Positions 7,094 to 14,161 of a DNA stretch of 16,173 nt are shown piece by piece. The notes under the pieces were generated by a model. The model was not told the origin of the DNA, made no database searches, and saw only the letters and a program-made list of their open reading frames with translations. Made by a program: the position numbers and the translations under genes. Numbering within the stretch: the first letter of the stretch is position 1; each line of letters opens with the position of its first letter. The DNA is from Opitutaceae bacterium (GTDB lineage: Bacteria > Verrucomicrobiota > Verrucomicrobiia > Opitutales > Opitutaceae): assembly GCA_009919985.1 (NCBI GenBank), contig RGAX01000045.1, positions 1 to 16,173 on the forward strand, in the 5' to 3' direction.

Positions 7094-7935
7094 GCGACTC
7101 CACTGCGTTTGATCCGAGGCACGTCCGTCAAAAGCTCAGATTCGCGTGCGTGAACCAGCAAACCCCAAGCGGCAACGTAGCCGATGTCGCCCACCTGACG
7201 TTTCTCACGGCCAAAGACCGCTCTAGTCGAGGGAACGATGGCGTTGCGCAACCGTGCACGGACGACAGCAGGGAAAGTCCAGCCGACAAGGTCAGCAAGA
7301 AACCCCAAGCGTTGGAGCAATGCGGTGGACTTCATGCTCAGAGCAATATCGGCCACATCCTTAATATCTGCGTCAACCGCAGCGCCGGAAACGATACGCG
7401 CCACCTCAACGACTCCTCCCGCCAAATCGGGACGGTCGAGACAATCCACGAGCGTTTTCTGCGGCGTGGAAAGCATCACCGGACGCCCATAAAGATCATA
7501 TGATTTAAAGCCGAAAAACTTTCGTTCGACGACTTTTACGAAACGAATTTCATTACCCTCGATCGTGCGAGGCGACATCGATCGCCGCGTCGCCAACGAG
7601 ATGATTGTCGGCTTTTGAGTGGTCAATCCGTGAAATGATGCGGCCGCCCACCAACCGATGTAGGAGGGTTCGACTACCGCCGATGCGATGGCGAGGGGAT
7701 TATTCTCCCCGAGGTTTTCTGATCCATGCTCCGGTGGCAGGAACAAATAGCGGCCAGCGACTAAGCGTATAAGCCAACCTTTTTTAAGTAGGTTTCGTAT
7801 CACCTTCCGAGCCGTTTGTTCTTTTCCTAAAAGTTCAATCACATCTTCGGCACATACCACGTTGCGCCCTTGTTCTCGAAAGGTGAGTACGGTTATGGCT
7901 TCTTTTGGCCCAAGTGTTCTTAGATTGGTTTTCAC
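7090..7935 (-). CDS. abiEi: AbiEi-type antitoxin / autorepressor (type IV toxin-antitoxin)
   Basis: Antitoxin of the AbiE pair. Family members have an N-terminal winged helix-turn-helix that represses the operon and a C-terminal domain that neutralises the toxin without stable binding. The product is 281 residues. Residues about 10-66 form the wHTH (ITVLTFREQGRNVVCAEDVIELLG, TARKVIRNLLKKGWLIRLVAGRYLFLP). Then comes the AbiEi central part with SYIGWWAAASFHGLTTQ and VMLSTPQKTLVDCLDRPDLAGG. The start codon is GTG at 7935, three bases from a strong inverted repeat; no Shine-Dalgarno is visible, so the message may have a very short leader. The toxin gene overlaps by four bases. The predicted length fits the longer AbiEi subfamily. 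Confidence 0.88.
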   Translation of the reverse strand: MKTNLRTLGPKEAITVLTFREQGRNVVCAEDVIELLGKEQTARKVIRNLLKKGWLIRLVAGRYLFLPPEHGSENLGENNPLAIASAVVEPSYIGWWAAASFHGLTTQKPTIISLATRRSMSPRTIEGNEIRFVKVVERKFFGFKSYDLYGRPVMLSTPQKTLVDCLDRPDLAGGVVEVARIVSGAAVDADIKDVADIALSMKSTALLQRLGFLADLVGWTFPAVVRARLRNAIVPSTRAVFGREKRQVGDIGYVAAWGLLVHARESELLTDVPRIKRSGVA

Positions 7936-7938
7936 ACT

Positions 7939-7963
7939 GTTTTAGCCTTATAAGGGCTAAAAC
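7939..7963. promoter_or_regulatory. Inverted repeat at the abiE promoter, candidate AbiEi operator
   Basis: Perfect 9-base arms GTTTTAGCC and GGCTAAAAC flank the 7-base spacer TTATAAG. The repeat ends three bases from the GTG start of the antitoxin gene. On the minus strand it contains TATAAG, a plausible -10. AbiEi proteins repress their operons by binding inverted repeats at the promoter, so this is the best operator candidate. It could also form an RNA hairpin at the 5' end of the transcript. Confidence 0.6.
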
Positions 7964-8099
7964 TAATAATAAATCAATCAATTACTAGTAATTAATACCT
8001 GACCCGTAGAAACATCTTCCATGAAACACCGCTAACTCACGCGCGTAAGCTGGATACCACCCGCTCACCTTATGCGAGGAAATCCGCGTCGCAAAATCT

Positions 8100-8879
8100 T
8101 CAGAGCTTAACCCGCAGACCGTCAAATGCCGGTTCGATACCGGTGGGTAATTCAGCGGTGAGCAACGCGTGATCACTCAGGTGCGTGAGGTGCGTGAGCA
8201 ACGTCCGCGGCGCGGCGATCTCCTGCGCCACTGCGACCGCCTCTGGAATGCTCAGATGCGAGGGGTGCGGCAATGGCCGCAGGCCATCAAGCACCACCAG
8301 ATCCGCCCCGCGAGCGAGCGCAACCGCCTCGCTCGGAACACGCTTACAATCAGTGTAGTAGACCAGTTTCTTGCCGCTGCTACGCTCAGTAAAAACAAGA
8401 CCGAGGGTATTAACCCCGCCGTGCGGCAGGAAGGTCGATTCAATGGTGCCTTGCGGCAACTCCAGTAGGGACGGCAATTCTTTGAGTTTAAAAGCCGGAT
8501 ACCCCTTCACCACGGGCCGCTCCATAATCGCATAAGGGTAAATCGCCAGCACGCGGCTGATCCCTTCATCGGTCGAATATACCGGCAAACCTTCCCCACC
8601 GAGCAGATCACAGAAGCGCCGCAAATCATCCATGCCCGAGATGTGATCGGTATGCCCATGCGTAAGGATAAACAAATCCAGTTGGCGGATATTTTCCCGC
8701 AAACACTGCAGTCGGAACTCCTGCGCCGCATCTACCTGAATATGTAATCCGTCCATCACCACATGGATCGAGGTGCGCGTGCGTCGATTGCGCGGATCAC
8801 TCGAGCGACACACCGCACAATCACACGCGATCATGGGCACGCCCTGCGAGGTACCCGTGCCAAAGAAAATGAGCTCCAT
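8100..8879 (-). CDS. Metallo-beta-lactamase-fold hydrolase, PhnP-like
   Basis: Cytoplasmic zinc-dependent hydrolase of 259 residues, PhnP/phosphodiesterase-like branch of the MBL fold. I chose the ATG at 8879 because MELIFFGTGTSQGVP is the standard N-terminus; a longer frame from 9005 adds 42 residues that cross the groEL terminator. Visible metal motifs: C19, C21 and C24 in ACDCAVCRSSD, the HGHTDH box at 74-79, and further conserved positions in YYTDCKRVP and HLSDH near the C-terminus. The first Cys trio resembles the structural zinc site of PhnP. There is no phn cluster here, so the substrate (a cyclic phosphodiester or nucleotide is likely) cannot be assigned. It lies downstream of groEL but behind a strong terminator, so it probably has its own promoter, which I could not identify. 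Confidence 0.85.
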   Translation of the reverse strand: MELIFFGTGTSQGVPMIACDCAVCRSSDPRNRRTRTSIHVVMDGLHIQVDAAQEFRLQCLRENIRQLDLFILTHGHTDHISGMDDLRRFCDLLGGEGLPVYSTDEGISRVLAIYPYAIMERPVVKGYPAFKLKELPSLLELPQGTIESTFLPHGGVNTLGLVFTERSSGKKLVYYTDCKRVPSEAVALARGADLVVLDGLRPLPHPSHLSIPEAVAVAQEIAAPRTLLTHLTHLSDHALLTAELPTGIEPAFDGLRVKL

Positions 8880-8960
8880 AATGTGCGCGCATAAAAACCC
8901 AAAACTCCCCGCGCCGCCAGCCCGCAAACGCTGATTTTCCCTCACCCCCAATAAGGAAAT

Positions 8961-8994
8961 AAAAAAGGCGCCCCGCTTTAAAGCGGAGCGCCTT
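8961..8994 (-). terminator. Rho-independent terminator after groEL
   Basis: On the minus strand two 15-base arms (AAGGCGCTCCGCTTT and AAAGCGGGGCGCCTT) pair along their length with one G-U pair, and the product ends in a run of six U. It is placed 40 bases after the groEL stop and 82 bases before the ATG of the hydrolase gene, so it should end the chaperone transcript. Confidence 0.9.
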
Positions 8995-9034
8995 GGAGTG
9001 ATCACCTAGCGTGATCGTAAGATCGTCGAGGGAC

Positions 9035-10669
9035 TTAGTAGTCCATGCCGCCGCCGGGAGGATGGCCATGGCCGCCGCCGGCCGATTCCTTCTTCTCGGG
9101 GATCTCAGTGATCATACACTCGGTCGTCAGCAAGAGGCCAGCGATGGACGCGGCGTTTTGCAGCGCGGTGCGGGTGACCTTCGTGGGGTCAACAACGCCG
9201 GCCTTGACGAGATCTTCGAACTTATCGGTGGCGACATTGTAACCAATGTTACCCTTCGAGCTGAGGATTTCTTTAACGACCACGCCGCCGTCGACGCCGG
9301 CATTCGTGCAGAGAGCGCGAATGGGGTGTTCGATGGCGCGACGTACGATCTGAGCGCCGAACGCTTCGTCGCCTTCGAGCTTGAGTGCTTCGATGGCTTT
9401 GATGGTACGCAGCAGAGCGACACCGCCGCCAGCGACGATACCCTCTTCAACGGCCGCGCGGGTCGCATGAAGAGCGTCTTCGACGCGGGCCTTCTTTTCC
9501 TTCATCTCGGCTTCCGTGGCGGCGCCGACGTTGATGACGGCGATACCGCCGGCCAACTTGGCAAGACGCTCTTGGAGCTTCTCACGGTCGTAGTCGGAGG
9601 TGGTCTCGTCGATCTGGCGGCGGATTTGCTTCACGCGGCCTTGGATGTCAGAGCTCTTGCCGGTGCCTTCGACGATGGTGGTGTTTTCCTTGTCGACGAC
9701 CACGCGCTTAACCTTGCCGAGGTCGGCGAGGGTGAGGTTCTCCAGCTTAAGGCCGAGGTCTTCGGTGATGCATTTGCCACCGGTAAGGACCGCGATGTCT
9801 TCAAGCATGGCCTTACGGCGATCACCGAAGCCAGGGGCTTTGACGGCGCACACGTTGAGGGTGCCACGGATCTTGTTCACGACGAGAGCAGCGAGGGCTT
9901 CACCTTCGACTTCTTCGGCGATGATCAAAAGCGGCTTACCCGTCTTGGCGACGGTCTGCAAGAGCGGGAGCATCTCCTGAAGGTTAGAGATCTTCTTCTC
10001 GTGGATCAGCACGTAGGCGTCCTCGAGGGCGACTTCCTGGCTCTCGGCGTTGGTAACGAAGTACGGCGAGAGGTAACCCTTGTCGAATTGCATACCTTCG
10101 ACGACGTCGAGGGTGGTTTCGATGGACTTGGCTTCTTCGACGGTGATGGTGCCGTCTTTGCCGACCTTGTCCATGGCGTCAGCGATGATGTCGCCGATCG
10201 TCTCGTCCCAGTTGGCGGAGACCGTCGCAACTTGGCGGATTTCTTCGCGGTCGGAGACCTTCTTGGAAACGCGCGCCAGCTCGGCGACAGCGGCCTCAAC
10301 GGCCTTATCGATACCGCGCTTGAGGTAAACCGGATTGGCTCCGGCGGTGACGTTCTTGAGGCCTTCGCGGTAGATGCCTTCGGCGAGGACGGTGGCGGTA
10401 GTGGTACCATCACCGGCGCTGTCGGAGGTCTTGGAAGCGACTTCCTTCACCATCTGCGCGCCCATGTTCTCGTACGGGTCGGGCAATTCGACTTCTTTGG
10501 CGACGGTCACACCGTCTTTGGTGACGGTTGGGGAGCCGAATTTTTTGTCGATTACGACGTTACGGCCTTTAGGCCCGAGGGTGACCTTGACGGCGCGGGA
10601 GAGCAGCTCAACGCCGCGGAGGATTTTCTGACGAGCGGCCTCGTCGAATAGGATTTGTTTAGCAGGCAT
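9035..10669 (-). CDS. groEL: Chaperonin GroEL (60 kDa)
   Basis: Forms the 14-subunit ATP-driven folding chamber with GroES. The product is 544 residues, full length. ATP-binding motifs VTLGPKGRNVVIDKKFGSP (near 29-47) and AGDGTTTATVLA with the catalytic Asp at 87 are intact. IVAGGGVALLR and NAGVDGGVVV complete the equatorial domain. The C-terminal tail ends in GGGHGHPPGGGMDY rather than the usual pure GGM repeat. The gene follows groES by 48 bases and is closed by a strong terminator. The leader is A-rich (CAAACCCAAAATCTAAAAAC before the ATG) with no Shine-Dalgarno. The 546-residue open frame on the opposite strand is a codon-bias shadow. Confidence 0.99.
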   Translation of the reverse strand: MPAKQILFDEAARQKILRGVELLSRAVKVTLGPKGRNVVIDKKFGSPTVTKDGVTVAKEVELPDPYENMGAQMVKEVASKTSDSAGDGTTTATVLAEGIYREGLKNVTAGANPVYLKRGIDKAVEAAVAELARVSKKVSDREEIRQVATVSANWDETIGDIIADAMDKVGKDGTITVEEAKSIETTLDVVEGMQFDKGYLSPYFVTNAESQEVALEDAYVLIHEKKISNLQEMLPLLQTVAKTGKPLLIIAEEVEGEALAALVVNKIRGTLNVCAVKAPGFGDRRKAMLEDIAVLTGGKCITEDLGLKLENLTLADLGKVKRVVVDKENTTIVEGTGKSSDIQGRVKQIRRQIDETTSDYDREKLQERLAKLAGGIAVINVGAATEAEMKEKKARVEDALHATRAAVEEGIVAGGGVALLRTIKAIEALKLEGDEAFGAQIVRRAIEHPIRALCTNAGVDGGVVVKEILSSKGNIGYNVATDKFEDLVKAGVVDPTKVTRTALQNAASIAGLLLTTECMITEIPEKKESAGGGHGHPPGGGMDY

Positions 10670-10717
10670 GTGTTTTTAGATTTTGGGTTTGAGATTAAAT
10701 TATTCGGTTAAGCGAGA

Positions 10718-11014
10718 TCAGGCGAGGATACCAAGGATGTCGTCTTCGCGCACGAGCGTGTACTTCACGTCGTCGATTTTGACTTCGGTGCCGCCGTATT
10801 TGCTGATGAGAACTTTATCGCCGACCTTCACTTCGAAGGTGGACAGCTTGCCGGCTTCATCTTTCTTGCCGCTACCGAGGGCAATGACTTCGGCTTCTTG
10901 GGGTTTTTCTTTGGCGCTGTCTGGGATGATGATCCCGCCGCGGACTTGTTCTTTTTCCTCGAGGTGCTTCACGAGAACGCGATCACCGATGGGTTTGATT
11001 TTTACTTTGGCCAT
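10718..11014 (-). CDS. groES: Co-chaperonin GroES (10 kDa)
   Basis: Heptameric lid of the GroEL chamber. I chose the ATG at 11014 (MAKVKIKPIGDRVLVKHLEE), giving 98 residues, the normal size; a longer frame from 11077 adds 21 residues not found in the family. The mobile loop that binds GroEL is EKEQVRGGIIIPDSAKEKPQEAEV. VGDKVLISKYGGTEVKIDDVKYTLVREDDILGIL is the conserved C-terminal half. It lies 103 bases downstream of dnaK with no clear terminator between, so it may be transcribed both from dnaK and from its own promoter. No Shine-Dalgarno is visible (AAACAAAAATCCAT before the ATG). Confidence 0.98.
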   Translation of the reverse strand: MAKVKIKPIGDRVLVKHLEEKEQVRGGIIIPDSAKEKPQEAEVIALGSGKKDEAGKLSTFEVKVGDKVLISKYGGTEVKIDDVKYTLVREDDILGILA

Positions 11015-11117
11015 ATGGATTTTTGTTTTTGGGCTGAAGGTTGGGTTTTTATGTTTGTGGGTTTCAACAAAGCGCACCGCCCGGGTTTAACCGCCACGGC
11101 GCGCAAAGATTTGAAAA

Positions 11118-13076
11118 TTATTTTTTGTTCTTATCTTCGTCGACGACCTCGAAGTCTGCATCGACGACGTCGGCTTTCTTTTCGGTTTTCTTGGTGGCGC
11201 CACCAGCGGGCTGGGCCGTATCGGCACCCGCATCGGGAGTCGCTCCGGCTCCGGCTCCGGCGGCCTGCGCCGCGGCTTGCGCTTCGGCGTAGAGTTCGGC
11301 GCCGACTTTGGAGAGTTTCTCCATGGCCGCTTTCATGCGATCGCCGTCGTTGCTTTCGAGATCTTTCTTAGCGTCGACGATGGCGTTCTCGATCGCGGTT
11401 TTCTTTTCAGCAGGGAGCTTATCACCGGCGTCTTTCAACGTCTTTTCGAGCTGGTAGATCGTGCTATCGAGTTGGTTCTTGGTCTCGACGGCTTCACGGC
11501 GCTTCTTGTCCTCTGAGGCGTTGAGCTCGGCTTCCTTGGTCATCTTCTCGACCTCTTCCTTAGAGAGACCGGAGGAGCCTTGGATGGTGATCTTCTGGTC
11601 TTTGCCGGTACCGAGATCTTTAGCGGAGACATGGAGGATGCCGTTGGCATCGATATCGAAGGTGACTTCGATTTGGGGCGTACCGCGGGGTGCGGGAGGG
11701 ATTCCGTCGAGTTTGAAGGTACCGAGAGTCTTGTTGTCCTTAGCCATGGAGCGTTCGCCTTGGAGCACGACAATTTCAACGCCCGGTTGGTTGTCGCTAT
11801 AGGTGGAGAACGTCTGGGTCTTCTTCGAGGGGATCGTGGTGTTGCGCGGGATCATGGGCGTCGAGACGTCGCCGGCGGTCATAATGCCCAAGGTCAACGG
11901 GGTGACATCGAGCAGGAGCACGTCGCGGACGTCGCCTTTGAGGACACCGCCTTGGATGGCCGCGCCGATGGCGACGACTTCATCCGGGTTCACGCCTTGG
12001 TGCGGAGGTTTGCCACCGAGGGTCTTGGCCATCTCAACGACCTTGGGCATGCGGGTCATGCCGCCGACGAGCACGAGTTCGTCGATCTTGTCGGAGGTGA
12101 GGCCGGCGTCTTTGAGACAGTTTTTGAACGGCTGCATGCAGCGCTCGAAAAGCTTTTCACAGATCTGCTCCATCTTGGCGCGGCTGAGTTGCACATTGAG
12201 GTGCTTCGGACCGGAGGCATCCGCGGTAATGAAAGGCAGATTGATATCGACGGACTGCGTAGAAGAGAGAGCGATCTTGGCTTTCTCGGCTTCTTCCTTA
12301 AGGCGCTGGAGCGCCATCGGGTCTTTGCGCAGATCGATGCCGTTTTCTTTTTTGAAGGTTTCAACAAGCCAGCCGATGAGGGCTTCGTCCCAGTTGTCGC
12401 CGCCAAGGTGGGTGTCGCCGTTAGTGGCTTTCACTTCGAAAACGCCATCGCCGATCTCGAGCACGGAGACGTCAAACGTACCGCCGCCCAAATCGAACAC
12501 GGAGATTTTTTCGTCCTTCTTCTTATCCAAGCCGTAGGCCAGCGAGGCGGCGGTGGGCTCGTTGATGATGCGGAGCACTTCGAGACCCGCGATCTTGCCG
12601 GCGTCTTTAGTGGCCTGGCGTTGCGAATCGTTGAAATACGCGGGGACCGTGATGACCGCCTGCGTGATTTTCTCGCCAAGATAGGCTTCCGCATCGGCCT
12701 TAAGCTTACCAAGCACAAACGCCGCGATCTGCTCAGGGGCAAACTGCTCGGTTTTTTCGGCGGAAAGCACTTCGATGTAAGCATCGCCATTCTTGCCGGC
12801 GACGACCTTGTAAGGCATGTTCTTGGACTCTTCGCTCACTTCGGTGAGCTTGCGGCCGATAAACCGTTTCGCTGAGAAAACGGTGTTGCGGGGATTGGTG
12901 ATGGCCTGGCGCTTGGCGGCTTGGCCGACCAATCGTTCGCCGGTCTTAGTGAACGCAACTACGGACGGGGTCGTGCGCGCGCCTTCGGCGTTAGGAATTA
13001 CGACGGGCTCGCCGCCCTCCATAACCGCCATGCAAGAGTTGGTGGTACCCAGATCGATGCCTAGAATTCTGCTCAT
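11118..13076 (-). CDS. dnaK: Chaperone DnaK (Hsp70)
   Basis: ATP-dependent chaperone working with DnaJ and GrpE, neither of which is in this window. The 652-residue product has the complete nucleotide-binding domain: GIDLGTTNSCMAVMEGG at 6-22, VITVPAYFNDSQRQATKDAG at 141-160, INEPTAASLAYG at 171-182 and FDLGGGTFDVS at 194-204. VLLLDVTPL at 386-394 is the interdomain linker, followed by the substrate-binding domain and a helical lid. The C-terminus has an Ala/Gly-rich flexible stretch (near 610-630) and ends in VVDADFEVVDEDKNKK. After the linker the widely conserved LGIET.GG reads LGIMTAGD (396-403), a mild oddity. The adjacency to groES-groEL rather than to grpE or dnaJ is less usual. Start is ATG at 13076, no Shine-Dalgarno. 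Confidence 0.99.
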   Translation of the reverse strand: MSRILGIDLGTTNSCMAVMEGGEPVVIPNAEGARTTPSVVAFTKTGERLVGQAAKRQAITNPRNTVFSAKRFIGRKLTEVSEESKNMPYKVVAGKNGDAYIEVLSAEKTEQFAPEQIAAFVLGKLKADAEAYLGEKITQAVITVPAYFNDSQRQATKDAGKIAGLEVLRIINEPTAASLAYGLDKKKDEKISVFDLGGGTFDVSVLEIGDGVFEVKATNGDTHLGGDNWDEALIGWLVETFKKENGIDLRKDPMALQRLKEEAEKAKIALSSTQSVDINLPFITADASGPKHLNVQLSRAKMEQICEKLFERCMQPFKNCLKDAGLTSDKIDELVLVGGMTRMPKVVEMAKTLGGKPPHQGVNPDEVVAIGAAIQGGVLKGDVRDVLLLDVTPLTLGIMTAGDVSTPMIPRNTTIPSKKTQTFSTYSDNQPGVEIVVLQGERSMAKDNKTLGTFKLDGIPPAPRGTPQIEVTFDIDANGILHVSAKDLGTGKDQKITIQGSSGLSKEEVEKMTKEAELNASEDKKRREAVETKNQLDSTIYQLEKTLKDAGDKLPAEKKTAIENAIVDAKKDLESNDGDRMKAAMEKLSKVGAELYAEAQAAAQAAGAGAGATPDAGADTAQPAGGATKKTEKKADVVDADFEVVDEDKNKK

Positions 13077-13141
13077 ATTGAATCATTTCTAAGCAACGGA
13101 CGTGCCTTTGGCGCGAAACTAACCTTAGACCCTATAATTCA

Positions 13142-13170
13142 ATATTTTAAATAAACCTGCGCTAAAATAT
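13142..13170. promoter_or_regulatory. AT-rich inverted repeat upstream of dnaK
   Basis: Perfect 8-base arms ATATTTTA and TAAAATAT are separated by 13 bases, 66-94 bases upstream of the dnaK ATG, in the region shared with the divergent LON-domain gene. It is not a CIRCE element (TTAGCACTC-N9-GAGTGCTAA), and no CIRCE was seen before dnaK or groES. It could be a heat-shock regulator site, or two AT-rich -10-like elements facing opposite ways, or chance in an AT-rich stretch. Confidence 0.35.
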
Positions 13171-13295
13171 GCCTTCGGTGAGCGGCCAAATTTAGGTCAA
13201 ATTGTCCCACTTTTTTCCAAATCGTGCCGCGTCGGTGGCACAGTACAACGTATCGTCACAGTTGAATTCTAGCCTTTCCTACCTAAGGTTTTCAC

Positions 13296-13979
13296 ATGGA
13301 AGCGGAAATTATAGTGCCCGATGAAGTGCCGGTGATGACGTTGCCCAACGTCGCGTTTTTTCCGCAAGCCCTGCTTCCGTTGCATATTTTTGAGCCGCGC
13401 TACCGGCATATGCTCCGCGATGTCCTCGCTAGTAACCGCATTTTCGCCATCGCCGGCCTCGATTTGGGTCAACTCGGCCAATCCGAAAATCCCGAGCCCC
13501 AACACCGCATCGCCGGACTTGGCATCATCCGAGCCTGCCAGAAAAACGATAACGGCACCTCCAACCTGCTCCTCCAAGGACTCTGCCGCGCCGAGATCGA
13601 TTCCATCATCAGCGACGAACCGTACCGCCGCATCCGCATCCGCGCCCTCACCAGCGAACCCGGCGCCCCTTTAGACGAAAACGAACGCCTTCGCGCCGAA
13701 CTCGCCCGCTTGATTAAATTAAAACTTAAACTCGCCGAAACCCAAGCCAGCGACCTCACCCGCTTTCTCAAAACCGTCGCCGATCCCGAGGCCTTTGTGG
13801 ACATCGCCGCCTTCAGCCTCTGCGAAAATCCAGCGCTAAAACAGAAGTTACTCGAAACCCTCGACGTCCACCGCCGTTTCCAACTCTTCAACCGCGAGCT
13901 GCGCCGCGATATCGAGCAGATCAAACTGCGCCGCAAACTGCAGGGCGGCCTCGCCGACGAACACATCGCCGATAATTAA
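13296..13979 (+). CDS. Free-standing LON substrate-binding-domain protein
   Basis: The 227-residue product corresponds to the N-terminal substrate-recognition domain of Lon protease without its ATPase and peptidase parts. MTLPNVAFFPQALLPLHIFEPRYRHMLRDVLASNRIFAIA at about residues 14-53 is the diagnostic start. A beta-rich core follows (IAGLGIIRACQKNDNGTSNLLLQGLCRAEI), then a helical half ending in a charged tail. Small proteins of this kind are common in bacteria and their role is not settled; they may recognise misfolded proteins or serve as adaptors. The gene is divergent from dnaK across 219 bp, which fits a protein quality-control role but does not prove it. TAAGG seven bases before the ATG is one of the few Shine-Dalgarno-like sites in the window. 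Confidence 0.9.
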   Translation: MEAEIIVPDEVPVMTLPNVAFFPQALLPLHIFEPRYRHMLRDVLASNRIFAIAGLDLGQLGQSENPEPQHRIAGLGIIRACQKNDNGTSNLLLQGLCRAEIDSIISDEPYRRIRIRALTSEPGAPLDENERLRAELARLIKLKLKLAETQASDLTRFLKTVADPEAFVDIAAFSLCENPALKQKLLETLDVHRRFQLFNRELRRDIEQIKLRRKLQGGLADEHIADN

Positions 13980-14002
13980 AGGCGCCAAGGCCTAGCGCGA
14001 AA

Positions 14003-14078
14003 TGGAGCCGACAATCGGACTCGAACCGATGACCTGCTCATTACGAATGAGCTGCTCTACCAACTGAGCTATGTCGGC
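14003..14078 (-). tRNA. tRNA-Thr (anticodon CGU)
   Basis: The minus strand folds as a full cloverleaf: acceptor arm GCCGACA/TGTCGGC, D arm GCTC AGTTGGTAGA GC-type, anticodon stem GCTCA/TGAGC around loop TTCGTAA, and T arm with GGTTCGAGTCC. The anticodon CGT (complement of 14043-14045) reads the Thr codon ACG. Discriminator base U and an encoded CCA end (14003-14005) are present. It lies between the LON-domain gene and queA. It is not one of the four tRNAs modified by the queuosine pathway. Confidence 0.97.
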
Positions 14079-14161
14079 GCTTTTGAAAATGCGCAGTACC
14101 CACGTCGCGAAGAGCGGAAGAAACTCGCCACCCCTGCAAGGGCAAGCCTCATTTTCCCGCC

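Noticed and set aside
9011..10651. A 546-residue open frame on the plus strand opposite groEL.
   Set aside because: It mirrors groEL almost exactly in length, and its sequence is low in complexity (rich in D, G, L, V), as expected from the strong third-position bias of the real gene.
11015..11117. A possible terminator between dnaK and groES (GC-rich stretch around 11078-11105).
   Set aside because: The arms do not pair well and no T-run follows on the minus strand.
11580..12875. A 431-residue plus-strand frame opposite dnaK.
   Set aside because: Antisense frames of dnaK are a known source of false annotations such as NAD-specific glutamate dehydrogenase. The intact DnaK on the other strand explains it.
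14003..14161. A functional link between the tRNA and queA.
   Set aside because: The tRNA reads a Thr codon, while queuosine is placed in tRNAs for Asn, Asp, His and Tyr. The two are also divergent.
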